Both the position numbers and the translations under genes were made by a program. DNA of 64,000 nt from Cupriavidus sp. WKF15. Lineage in GTDB: Bacteria > Pseudomonadota > Gammaproteobacteria > Burkholderiales > Burkholderiaceae. The stretch covers positions 2,790,001 through 2,854,000 of the forward strand of contig NZ_CP119572.1 in NCBI RefSeq assembly GCF_029278605.1, read 5' to 3'. The notes under the pieces were generated by a model. It saw only the letters and a program-made list of their open reading frames with translations, made no database searches and had not been told where the DNA came from. Positions 17,994 through 26,112 of this stretch are shown here, one piece after another (the first letter of the stretch is position 1; every line of letters begins with the position of its first letter).

Positions 17994-19745
17994 GTGTCCG
18001 ACCAACCCTACAGCTCAACGGCACGCAAGACCGCAGCTCATGATTCGACCTCCGGCTGGCTGCGCTGGCTGCCGGGCCTGCAGATGCTGCGCACGTACGA
18101 GCTTGGCTGGCTGCCGCGCGACCTGGCGGCGGGACTGGTGCTCACGACCATGCTGGTGCCGGTCGGCATCGCCTATGCCGAAGCATCGGGCGTGCCGGGC
18201 ATCTACGGCCTGTACGCCACCATCGTCCCGCTGCTCGCGTACGCGCTGTTCGGCCCGAGCCGCATCCTGGTACTGGGTCCCGACTCCGCGCTGGCGGCGC
18301 CGATCCTGGCCGTGGTGGTCCAGCTTTCCGGCGGCGACCCGGCACGCGCCATCACTATCGCGAGCATGATGGCAGTGGTATCGGGGCTGGTCTGTATCGT
18401 TGTCGGCCTGTTGCGGCTCGGCTTCATTACCGAATTGCTGTCCAAGCCGATTCGCTATGGCTACATGAACGGCATCGCGTTCACCGTGCTGGTCAGCCAG
18501 TTGCCCAAGCTGCTTGGCATTTCGATCGAAGATGCCGGGCCGTTGCGGGAATTGTGGAGCCTGGGCAACGCCATCCTCGACGGCAAGCCCAACTGGTACA
18601 GCGTGGCGGTGGGCGGCGCGAGCCTGGTACTGATCCTGCTGCTGAAGCGGTTCGAGCGCGTGCCCGGCGTGCTGATCGCGGTCGTGCTGGCAACGCTCAG
18701 CGTGAGCCTGTTCGGTCTCGATGCGCACGGGGTCAAGGTGCTCGGCAAGATGCCGCAAGGCCTGCCCGGCTTCGCCCTGCCGTGGCTCAACGGCGTCGAC
18801 CTGACCCAGATCGTGCTGGGCGGCTGCGCGGTCGCGCTGGTGGCGTTCGCTGATACCAGCGTGCTGTCGCGCACCTACGCCGCGCGCCTGAAGTACCCGG
18901 TCGATCCGAACCAGGAAATGGTCGGACTGGGCGCCGCCAACCTGGCCGCCGGGTTGTTTCAGGGTTTCCCGATCAGCAGCAGCGCCTCGCGCACGCCGGT
19001 GGCCGAAGCCGCGGGGGCGCGCACGCAACTCACCGGCGTGGTCGGCGCGCTGGCGGTGGCGGCGCTGCTGCTGTTTGCACCGGACCTGATGCGCCACCTG
19101 CCCAATAGCGCGCTGGCCGCGGTCGTCATCGCGGCGGCGCTCGGCCTGTTCGAGTTTACCGACCTTCGGCGGATCTACCGCATCCAGCAGTGGGAGTTCT
19201 GGCTGTCAATGGCCTGCTTTGCCGGCGTCGCGGTCTTTGGCGCGGTGCCGGGCATCTGCCTGGCCGTGGTCATTGCCATCATCGAGTTCCTGTGGGACGG
19301 CTGGCGCCCGCACTACGCGGTGCTCGGGCGCGCCGACGGCGTGCGTGGCTATCACGACGTGGAGCGCTACCCGACCGCGCGCCGCGTGCCGGGCCTGGTG
19401 CTGTTCCGCTGGGATGCGCCACTGTTCTTCGCGAATGCCGAACTGTTCCAGGAATGCGTGCTGCGCGCCGTCGATGCCTCGCCCACGGTGGTGCGGCGCG
19501 TGGTGGTGGCGGCCGAGCCGGTGACCAGCGTCGACGTGACCTCGGCGGACATGCTGCGCGAACTCGACAAGGCCCTGGACGAGCGCGGAATCGAGCTGCA
19601 CTTCGCGGAGATGAAGGACCCCGTCAAGGACAAGCTCAAGCGCTTTGAACTGTTCGACAAACTGGGGAAGGATGCTTTTCATCCAACGGTGGGCGCAGCG
19701 GTGGATGACTACCTGGGCGACTTCAACGTGGACTGGAAGGCTTAA
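17994..19745 (+). CDS. SulP family anion permease with STAS domain
   Basis: 583 residues from a GTG at 17994 that follows AGAGAGGAG. The membrane domain (about 30-445) has the SulP hallmarks: LAAGLVLTTMLVPVGIAYAE near the start, GLYATIVPLLAYALFGPSR, and GLFQGFPISSSASRT. The C-terminal STAS domain (about 455-560) resembles anti-sigma antagonists and carries VVVAAEPVTSVDVTSADML. SulP proteins carry sulfate, bicarbonate or dicarboxylates in bacteria; the substrate cannot be fixed here. Single gene, convergent with the decarboxylase gene. Confidence 0.94.
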   Translation: MSDQPYSSTARKTAAHDSTSGWLRWLPGLQMLRTYELGWLPRDLAAGLVLTTMLVPVGIAYAEASGVPGIYGLYATIVPLLAYALFGPSRILVLGPDSALAAPILAVVVQLSGGDPARAITIASMMAVVSGLVCIVVGLLRLGFITELLSKPIRYGYMNGIAFTVLVSQLPKLLGISIEDAGPLRELWSLGNAILDGKPNWYSVAVGGASLVLILLLKRFERVPGVLIAVVLATLSVSLFGLDAHGVKVLGKMPQGLPGFALPWLNGVDLTQIVLGGCAVALVAFADTSVLSRTYAARLKYPVDPNQEMVGLGAANLAAGLFQGFPISSSASRTPVAEAAGARTQLTGVVGALAVAALLLFAPDLMRHLPNSALAAVVIAAALGLFEFTDLRRIYRIQQWEFWLSMACFAGVAVFGAVPGICLAVVIAIIEFLWDGWRPHYAVLGRADGVRGYHDVERYPTARRVPGLVLFRWDAPLFFANAELFQECVLRAVDASPTVVRRVVVAAEPVTSVDVTSADMLRELDKALDERGIELHFAEMKDPVKDKLKRFELFDKLGKDAFHPTVGAAVDDYLGDFNVDWKA

Positions 19746-19782
19746 ACGGAGTGCGTAAGCGGGAGCACGTAAGAGCGCGCCG

Positions 19783-19821
19783 TCAAAAAGAAAATGCCGG
19801 CCTGCCACTTGGCAGGCCGGC
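19783..19821 (-). terminator. Terminator for the decarboxylase gene
   Basis: A perfect 11-bp stem (19796-19806 with 19811-19821) with a four-base loop. On the minus strand it is followed by T-rich sequence (complement of AAAAAGAAAA). It lies 32 bases beyond the decarboxylase stop and between convergent genes. Confidence 0.85.
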
Positions 19822-19852
19822 GCATGACCACCTCAGCGCATCAGCGTAAAGC

Positions 19853-22123
19853 TCACCCGCCCTGCTTCACACAATCGACGAAGTAGGCCTTCTGGCCATC
19901 GACCTCTTCCAGCACCAGCCCGTGCACGTCGGTCTCGAAGCCCGGGAAGAGCTTGTTGAATTCGCGCGCGAACTTCAGGTACTGGACGATGGTGCGGTTG
20001 AAGCGCTCGCCCGGGATCAGCAGCGGGATGCCCGGCGGGTACGGCGTCAGCAGGATGGCGGTGACGCGGCCCTCGAGCTCGTCCACCGGCACGCGCTCGA
20101 TTTCGCGGTGTGCCATCATCGCCCACGCATCCGACGGCTTCATCGCCGGCTCCATGTCCGACAGGTACATCTCGGTGGTCACGCGCGCCACGTCGTTGGC
20201 CTTGTAGACGCTATGCACGGCGTCGCACAGGTCGCGCAGGCCCATGCGCTCGTACTGCGGGTGCTTGCCGACGAACTCTGGCAGCACGCGCCACAGCGGC
20301 TGGTTCTGGTCGTAGTCGTCCTTGAACTGCTGCAGCTCGGTCACCAGCGAGTTCCAGCGGCCCTTGGTGATGCCGATGGTGAACATGATGAAGAACGAGT
20401 ACAGGCCCGTCTTCTCGATGATGATGCCGTGCTCGGCCAGGTACTTGGTGACGATGGCTGCCGGGATGCCGCGGTCGCTGAACTCGCCGTCCACGTCCAG
20501 GCCCGGAGTGATGATGGTGGCCTTGATCGGGTCGAGCAGGTTGAAGCCGTCGGCCAGGTCGCCGAAGCCGTGCCAGCGCTCGTTGGCCTTGAGCATCCAC
20601 TCTTCGCGCTCGGGCATGCCCTCTTCGTTGAGCGTGTCGGGCCCCCAGACCTTGAACCACCAGTCGCCGTTGTTGCCGGCCTCGAAGTCGCCCTCGACCT
20701 TGCGCATGGCGCGGCGGAAGTCCAGCGCTTCCTGGATGCTTTCCTCCACCAGCGCGGTGCCGCCGGGAGCTTCCATCATCGCCGCGGCCACGTCGCACGA
20801 CGCGATGATCGAATACTGCGGGCTGGTCGAGGTGTGCATCAGGTACGCCTCGTTGAAGCGGTAGCGGTCCAGCTTGCGCGTCTCGGAATCCTGCACGAGG
20901 ATCTGCGAGGCCTGCGACAGGCCGGCCAGCAGCTTGTGCGTGGACTGCGTGGCGAACACCAGCGCGTCCTTGCTGCGCGGGCGGTTGCGGCCAATCGCAT
21001 GCATGTCGTGATAGAACTCGTGGAACGCCGCGTGCGGCAGCCACGCTTCGTCGAAATGCAGCGTGTCGATTTCCGACGCGAGCATCCCCTTGATCTGCTC
21101 GGCGTTGTACAGCACGCCGTCATAGGTGCCCTGCGTGATCGTCAGGATGCGCGGCTTCTGGTTCTTCGCCTTGCTCGCGAACGGGTGATTGGCGATCTTC
21201 CTGCGGATTGTCTCCGGATCGAACTCGCTCTTCGGGATCGGGCCGATGATGCCGTAGTGGTTGCGCGTGGGCATCAGGAAGACCGGGATCGCGCCCGTCA
21301 TCATGATCGCGTGCAGGATCGACTTGTGGCAGTTGCGGTCCACCACCACGATGTCGCCCGGCGCCACGTTGGCGTGCCACACCATCTTGTTCGACGTCGA
21401 CGTGCCATTGGTCACGAAGAACATGTGGTCCGAGTTGAAGATGCGCGCGGCATTGCGCTCGGACGCCGCCACGGGGCCGGTGTGGTCGAGCAGCTGGCCG
21501 AGTTCGTCGACCGCATTGCAGACGTCGGCGCGCAGCATGTTCTCGCCGAAGAACTGGTGGAACACCTGGCCGACCGGGCTCTTCAGGAATGCCACGCCGC
21601 CCGAGTGGCCCGGGCAGTGCCACGAGTACGACGAATCCTGCGCGTAGTCAATCAGCGCCTTGAAGAACGGCGGCGCCAGCGTGTCGAGGTAGACCTTGGC
21701 TTCGCGGATGATGTGGCGCGCCACGAATTCGGGGGTGTCCTCGAACATGTGGATGAAGCCGTGCAGCTCGCGCAGGATATCGTTCGGGATATGGCGCGAG
21801 GTGCGGGTCTCGCCGTACAGGAAGATGGGCAGGTCGGTGTTGCGGCGGCGTACTTCATTGACGAAGGCGCGCAGCTTCTCGATGGCAGCCGCCTCGGGCT
21901 GGTCATCGGCGGTCACGAACTCGTCGTCATCGATCGACACGATAAAGGTCGACGCACGGCTGGACTGCTGCGCGAACGAGGTCAGGTCGCCATAGCTGGT
22001 CAGGCCCATGACCTCCATGCCTTCTTTCTCGATCGCCTCGGCCAGCGCGCGGATGCCCGAGCCGGAGATGTTCTCGGAGCGAAAGTCTTCGTCAATGATG
22101 ATGACGGGAAAGCGGAATTTCAT
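19853..22123 (-). CDS. Orn/Lys/Arg decarboxylase (fold type I, PLP-dependent)
   Basis: 756 residues from the ATG at 22123 (MKFRFPVIIIDEDFRSENIS); the upstream in-frame extension lacks similarity. Three parts are seen: an N-terminal response-regulator-like wing (1 to about 130), the PLP domain, and a C-terminal domain. The PLP-binding lysine lies in ATQSTHKLLAGLSQAS (K397). Other conserved parts are WHCPGHSGGVAFLKSPVG and LHFDEAWLPHAAFHEFY. It decarboxylates a basic amino acid to a polyamine or diamine, consuming a proton. Whether lysine, arginine or ornithine is the substrate cannot be told safely. No antiporter gene lies beside it, so a role in acid resistance is not implied. Confidence 0.93.
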   Translation of the reverse strand: MKFRFPVIIIDEDFRSENISGSGIRALAEAIEKEGMEVMGLTSYGDLTSFAQQSSRASTFIVSIDDDEFVTADDQPEAAAIEKLRAFVNEVRRRNTDLPIFLYGETRTSRHIPNDILRELHGFIHMFEDTPEFVARHIIREAKVYLDTLAPPFFKALIDYAQDSSYSWHCPGHSGGVAFLKSPVGQVFHQFFGENMLRADVCNAVDELGQLLDHTGPVAASERNAARIFNSDHMFFVTNGTSTSNKMVWHANVAPGDIVVVDRNCHKSILHAIMMTGAIPVFLMPTRNHYGIIGPIPKSEFDPETIRRKIANHPFASKAKNQKPRILTITQGTYDGVLYNAEQIKGMLASEIDTLHFDEAWLPHAAFHEFYHDMHAIGRNRPRSKDALVFATQSTHKLLAGLSQASQILVQDSETRKLDRYRFNEAYLMHTSTSPQYSIIASCDVAAAMMEAPGGTALVEESIQEALDFRRAMRKVEGDFEAGNNGDWWFKVWGPDTLNEEGMPEREEWMLKANERWHGFGDLADGFNLLDPIKATIITPGLDVDGEFSDRGIPAAIVTKYLAEHGIIIEKTGLYSFFIMFTIGITKGRWNSLVTELQQFKDDYDQNQPLWRVLPEFVGKHPQYERMGLRDLCDAVHSVYKANDVARVTTEMYLSDMEPAMKPSDAWAMMAHREIERVPVDELEGRVTAILLTPYPPGIPLLIPGERFNRTIVQYLKFAREFNKLFPGFETDVHGLVLEEVDGQKAYFVDCVKQGG

Positions 22124-22281
22124 CGGGCATCCTTGATGGGAAAGCAGGACATAAAGGACTGAGCCACATGGCCGGCAGGGGTTCCCCTGCGACGGCGACA
22201 TGTGGCTCTCACGTCAGGTCTTGGCGCCAGCGCGTCTGTCGCGGGCCGTCCGTTCCGGCAAACGCCGGCATTGTAATGCGC

Positions 22282-22848
22282 TCAGGTCTTCGGCAGTGTG
22301 ACACCGTGCTGGCCCTGGTACTTGCCGCCCCGGTCGGCGTACGAGGTCTCGCAGACTTCGTCGCTCTCGAAGAACAGCACCTGGGCGCAGCCTTCGCCGG
22401 CGTAGATCTTGGCGGGCAGCGGCGTGGTGTTGGAGAACTCCAGCGTCACATAGCCTTCCCACTCGGGCTCGAAGGGCGTCACATTGACGATGATGCCGCA
22501 GCGGGCATACGTACTCTTGCCCAGGCAGATGGTCAACACGCTGCGCGGAATGCGGAAGTACTCCATCGTGCGCGCCAGCGCGAACGAGTTCGGCGGGATG
22601 ATGCAGACGTCACCCTTGAAGTCCACGAAGGACTTCTCGTCGAAGTTCTTCGGGTCGACGATGGTGCTGTTGATATTGGTGAAGATCTTGAATTCGTCGG
22701 CGCAGCGGATGTCGTAGCCGTAGCTCGACGTACCGTACGACACGATCTTGCGCCCGTCAGCCTCCCGCACCTGGCCGGGTTCGAACGGCTCGATCATGCC
22801 GTGCTGTTCCGCCATGCGGCGGATCCACTTGTCGGATTTGATGCTCAT
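22282..22848 (-). CDS. dcd: dCTP deaminase
   Basis: 188 residues, close to the 193 of the E. coli enzyme. It deaminates dCTP to dUTP, feeding thymidylate synthesis. Family features: [12 protein letters not shown] at the start, [17 protein letters not shown], the conserved block [20 protein letters not shown] with its catalytic region, and [13 protein letters not shown]. It lies upstream of the decarboxylase gene on the same strand, 158 bases away. The IS607-type element begins within about 50 bases of its start, so its native promoter may have been moved or replaced. Confidence 0.96.
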   Translation of the reverse strand: MSIKSDKWIRRMAEQHGMIEPFEPGQVREADGRKIVSYGTSSYGYDIRCADEFKIFTNINSTIVDPKNFDEKSFVDFKGDVCIIPPNSFALARTMEYFRIPRSVLTICLGKSTYARCGIIVNVTPFEPEWEGYVTLEFSNTTPLPAKIYAGEGCAQVLFFESDEVCETSYADRGGKYQGQHGVTLPKT

Positions 22849-22932
22849 AGGGTAGGGAGGGGTAAACGCTTAGGCAGAGTGCGCCGAATTGTACAACCAA
22901 TCCGCCGTTCCATCAGACTTGCTCATTCCTGC

Positions 22933-24129
22933 TCAAACAGGAACAAAGCTGACTTCCCGCTTCGCGGAGGACGGTTTCACTCGGGTCTTGCGATCCGAGC
23001 CAGAGCCTTCCTCTCCACGGGCTGACACCGTGGAACTCACGGCGTGGTTGCACAGGTTCACGGCCGCGTTCACATCGCGGTCGTGAATCGTCCCGCACGG
23101 GGGACACATCCATTCGCGCATGGACAGCGGCAAGCTCTCCAGCTTGTGTCCGCACGCCGAGCACGTCTTGCTGCTGGCATAGAAGCGGTCGGCCACCACC
23201 ACCTTGGCTCCGCGCATGTCCGCCTTGTACTCCAGCTGCCGCCTCAGTTCGAAGAAGCTCATGTCGGCGATCGAACGCGCCAGGTGCCGGTTCTTCACCA
23301 TGCCGCGCACGTTCAGGTCTTCAATGCCGATGGTGTGGAAGCGGCGAGTGAGATCAGTCGTGAGCTTGTGCAGGGCATCCGAGCGGATGGTTGCGATGCG
23401 GGCATGCAGCTTCGCCAGCTTTGCCTTCGCCTTGCGACGATTGGCCGATCCCTTGACCTTGCGCGACAGGCTGCGCGATAGCTTGCGCAGGCGGGCTAGC
23501 AAAGCCTTGTGCGGCTTGGGACCAGGAATCGCCTCTCCCGTCGAGAGCGTGGCCAGCGCCGACACACCCAGATCGACACCCACTGCGCCTTGGTTTTCGG
23601 CTTCGGGCAGGTGCGAACTGTCGGGTGTGTCCACGGTGATGCTGACGAACCAGCGGTCGGCCACACGGGAGACCGTGGCCGACATGATCTTGCCAGCAAA
23701 GCGCAACGTCTCGCGCACGCGCACCCAGCCGAGATTGGGGATGCGAATGCGTGAGGCGTCGATACTGAACTGATCGTTGGTGAGCGTAAAGCGGTCGTGC
23801 ACGCCCTTCTTGCGGAACTGCGGATAGCGGGCGCGGCCTGCGAAGAAATTCTTGAACGCGTCGCCCAACTGGATGATCGCCATCTGCGGCGCATTCTTGG
23901 TGACTTCCATCATCCACGGAAACTGCTCGCGCTTGATCGCGTTCAGTTGGCGTCGCAACGCTGCCTGCGACGGCTTGGGCAGCGCGTTGTCCGTCTTCCA
24001 CGCCTCGTACTGGCGCTTCCACTCGGCCAGCGCCCAGTTATAGGCGAAGCGCGCCGTGCCCGCGGCACGCGCCAGATACGTGGCTTGCGCGTTGTTCGGA
24101 TCGAGGGCGATGCGGTGAGCAATCAGCAT
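22933..24129 (-). CDS. tnpB: TnpB RNA-guided endonuclease of the IS607-type element
   Basis: 398 residues with an intact RuvC catalytic set: D186 (VGVDLGVSALATLS), E270 (TIGIEDLNVRGM) and D352 (HDRDVNAAVNL). A zinc ribbon lies between the last two (C323, C326, C342, C345). An N-terminal helix-turn-helix-like region starts with MLIAHRIALDPNNAQ. TnpB proteins use an omega RNA from the 3' end of their own gene to cut DNA beside a short target motif, favouring element retention. The complete active site argues that this copy is functional. The gene starts inside the tnpA stop region and should be co-translated with it. Confidence 0.93.
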   Translation of the reverse strand: MLIAHRIALDPNNAQATYLARAAGTARFAYNWALAEWKRQYEAWKTDNALPKPSQAALRRQLNAIKREQFPWMMEVTKNAPQMAIIQLGDAFKNFFAGRARYPQFRKKGVHDRFTLTNDQFSIDASRIRIPNLGWVRVRETLRFAGKIMSATVSRVADRWFVSITVDTPDSSHLPEAENQGAVGVDLGVSALATLSTGEAIPGPKPHKALLARLRKLSRSLSRKVKGSANRRKAKAKLAKLHARIATIRSDALHKLTTDLTRRFHTIGIEDLNVRGMVKNRHLARSIADMSFFELRRQLEYKADMRGAKVVVADRFYASSKTCSACGHKLESLPLSMREWMCPPCGTIHDRDVNAAVNLCNHAVSSTVSARGEEGSGSDRKTRVKPSSAKREVSFVPV

Positions 24130-24770
24130 GACTGGGCATGCTCGACGGCCTGGCGCACGCCGTCGAGCAGCTTCTGATTCTTGCGCGAACGGCTGCCGTA
24201 GAGCCGGGCGCTGAACACCGTGATGATCTCCAGCACGTCCTTGGCCAAGTCTTCCTCGAACGTCGTGTCCTCGCCCTGGTTGAGGATCACGACCTCGACG
24301 TTCTTCGCCTCGCAGATGGCGAACACCAGTTCCGCACCGAAGCGCAGCAGCCTGTCCTTGTGGGTGATGACCAGGCGCCCGACAGCGCCCTCGATGATCG
24401 CGCCCAGCAGGCGCTTGAGGCCCTTCTTGTGGTAGTTCATGCCGGAGCCAAGGTCGCCAATCACCTCAAACGTCCAGCCCTGGCGGGCACAGTAAAGCTC
24501 CAGCACCTGCTTCTGCCGCTCAAGGTCATCCTTCTGGTCGTGGCTGGAAACACGGGCGTAGGCCACGGTGCGTCGCGCCGGATCGGGCGTGTGGAATTGT
24601 TCGGGGCGCAGCCGCGCCAGATCGTAGCGTCGTCGCCCGCCCGCTGTGCGTTCGTCTGGGATGAGCTTGCCTTCGCGCTCCCAGCGCCTCAGCGTTGGGG
24701 CCGAGACGCCCAGAAACTCCGCTGCTTCTTGAATGCTGACCATCATGCGTGACATGCGCAAATTGTGCAT
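24123..24770 (-). CDS. tnpA: IS607-type serine recombinase (transposase)
   Basis: 215 residues. A MerR-like helix-turn-helix DNA-binding head (IQEAAEFLGVSAPTLRRWER) precedes a small serine-recombinase domain with VAYARVSSHDQKDDLERQ, where the catalytic serine sits in the ARVSS stretch. The order, DNA-binding domain first, is characteristic of IS607 and opposite to Tn3 resolvases. Several in-frame ATGs (24770, 24755, 24746, 24743) are possible starts. None has a good ribosome site, and the later ones better match where family similarity begins. It overlaps tnpB by 7 bases. Confidence 0.93.
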   Translation of the reverse strand: MHNLRMSRMMVSIQEAAEFLGVSAPTLRRWEREGKLIPDERTAGGRRRYDLARLRPEQFHTPDPARRTVAYARVSSHDQKDDLERQKQVLELYCARQGWTFEVIGDLGSGMNYHKKGLKRLLGAIIEGAVGRLVITHKDRLLRFGAELVFAICEAKNVEVVILNQGEDTTFEEDLAKDVLEIITVFSARLYGSRSRKNQKLLDGVRQAVEHAQSC

Positions 24771-24790
24771 GTCTGCGCAATAATGCGCAA
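24754..24790. repeat. Three TGCGCAA repeats at the tnpA end of the IS607-type element
   Basis: ATGCGCAA at 24754 and 24783 and TGCGCAA at 24774 lie in the same orientation around the first possible tnpA start. They could be recombinase-binding or operator sites for TnpA (inference). Confidence 0.45.
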
Positions 24791-24840
24791 CTAATTCATC
24801 AGCAGTTCGAGCCCCGACGCCGGCTCAATTGAAGTGCCGC

Positions 24841-25671
24841 CTACGCAACAACTTCCTCGGCCAGGTGGTGTTGAAAGCGCTCTTTTCCTGTGTATAGCAG
24901 GAAGTGCTTTCCCGTACACCTGGCGAACAGCGTCAGGTTGACGCGCTGCGCCATCTGGTAGCCCATCTGCGTCACGCCCGAGCGCGACAGGAGGAACGGG
25001 ATACCCATCTGCGCACCCTTGATCACCATTTCGGAGGTCAGGCGGCCGGTGGTGTAGAACACCTTGTCGTCGCCGCTTATGTCTTCCAGCCACATGCGCC
25101 CGGCGATCGCGTCCACGGCGTTGTGGCGGCCCACGTCCTCCACGAACATCAGCAGTTCGCTGCCGCGGAACAGCGCACAGCCATGTACCGAGCCGGCCTG
25201 CTTGTACACCGATTGCTGCAGGCGGATGGTGTCGATGATGGCGTACAGGGTGTCCTGGTCGAGCATGTCGCCGACGGGCAGCCGGATATTGTCGATCTCG
25301 TCGAGCAGCGAGCCGAATACCGTGCCCTGCCCGCAGCCGGTCGTCACCACGCGGCGCGCGGTGCGTTCCTCGATGCGGTCAACGCCCGTCCTGGTGGTCA
25401 CGGCGGCCGATTCGGTTTCCCAGTCGACCTGCACGGCGGCGATGTCCTCGATCGATTCCACCAGCCGCTGGTTGCGCAGGTAGCCGAGCACGAGGTGCTC
25501 AGGCGCACCACCCAGCGTCATCAGCGTGACCAGTTCGCGCTTGTCGAGATAGACCGTCAGCGGGCGCTCCCCGGGCAGGTACGCGGGGCGGGCGCGCCCG
25601 AGCTCGTCGACGACTTCCACTTCTTCGATCAGGGGAACGGCCGCGTGGGTAAGTTCGGGACGCAGAGGCAT
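24841..25671 (-). CDS. fdhD: FdhD, formate dehydrogenase accessory sulfurtransferase
   Basis: 276 residues. FdhD passes sulfur from IscS to the molybdenum cofactor of formate dehydrogenase and is needed for activity. The family core is visible: YLDKRELVTLMTLGGAPEHL, VGDMLDQDTLYAIIDTIRLQ, and GSVHGCALFRGSELLMFVED followed by VGRHNAVDAIAGRMWLE. The E. coli protein has a CxxC loop for sulfur transfer. Here the matching stretch is TTGCGQGTVF, with C113 but glycine at the second position. It is the last gene of the formate dehydrogenase unit, 66 bases after the small exported protein. The IS607-type element lies just downstream. Confidence 0.95.
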   Translation of the reverse strand: MPLRPELTHAAVPLIEEVEVVDELGRARPAYLPGERPLTVYLDKRELVTLMTLGGAPEHLVLGYLRNQRLVESIEDIAAVQVDWETESAAVTTRTGVDRIEERTARRVVTTGCGQGTVFGSLLDEIDNIRLPVGDMLDQDTLYAIIDTIRLQQSVYKQAGSVHGCALFRGSELLMFVEDVGRHNAVDAIAGRMWLEDISGDDKVFYTTGRLTSEMVIKGAQMGIPFLLSRSGVTQMGYQMAQRVNLTLFARCTGKHFLLYTGKERFQHHLAEEVVA

Positions 25672-25737
25672 GGGTGGCGAGATCGGGGCTGCTCAGGTTT
25701 GCCCCATACGCCAGCCTGGCAAGCGATGGGGCCTGGA

Positions 25738-26076
25738 TTACGGCGCCTTTGCAGGCGATTGTACTGCCGCCGAGGCGGCGGGGGCGGCTGGCGCCTCAGG
25801 CGGCACGAATGGCCCCGGATCCACGCAGGCGGCGGTCTGCACAGGGGCGTGAGTTTCCTTGCCGCCGGCCTTCATGTCGCTGTAGTAGCGTGCCGCGGTC
25901 TTGTCCTGGGACTTGCACAGCTGGAAGGCCGCGACCTTGTCGGCCCAGGCCGACTTCGCCTTGGTCTCCTCGGCCTTGGCCTTCTGCGCATCGGTCGGCG
26001 GCGGCAGCTTGGCCAGCGTGGCCTGGGTTGCGACGGCGCCGGCGGCCAGCGCAACCAGCATCAGGAAGCGTTTCAT
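25738..26076 (-). CDS. Small exported protein of the formate dehydrogenase cluster
   Basis: 112 residues with a signal peptide (MKRFLMLVALAAGAVATQAT, cut near TLA-KLPPP). The mature part is short and charged (DAQKAKAEETKAKSAWADKV), has two cysteines about 30 residues apart (AFQLCKSQD, QTAACVDPG), and ends in a Pro/Ala-rich tail. No known domain is recognised. It sits 36 bases after the cytochrome b gene and before fdhD on the same strand, so a periplasmic role linked to formate dehydrogenase is inferred from position only. The pair of cysteines would fit a disulphide. Confidence 0.75.
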   Translation of the reverse strand: MKRFLMLVALAAGAVATQATLAKLPPPTDAQKAKAEETKAKSAWADKVAAFQLCKSQDKTAARYYSDMKAGGKETHAPVQTAACVDPGPFVPPEAPAAPAASAAVQSPAKAP

Positions 26077-26112
26077 GGTCGGTATCCGTGAAGGAGCGTC
26101 AATGTCCGTACC

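Larger units (their letters stand above)
22890..24800 (-). mobile_element. IS607-family insertion element (tnpA serine recombinase + tnpB)
   Basis: A two-gene element between dcd and fdhD. tnpA and tnpB overlap by 7 bases, in the usual IS607 order. The outer limits are estimates: this family leaves no inverted repeats and makes no long target duplication, so ends cannot be read from one copy. Short hairpins at 22926-22943 and 22957-22967 lie at the tnpB end. Three copies of TGCGCAA lie at the tnpA end. Confidence 0.8.
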
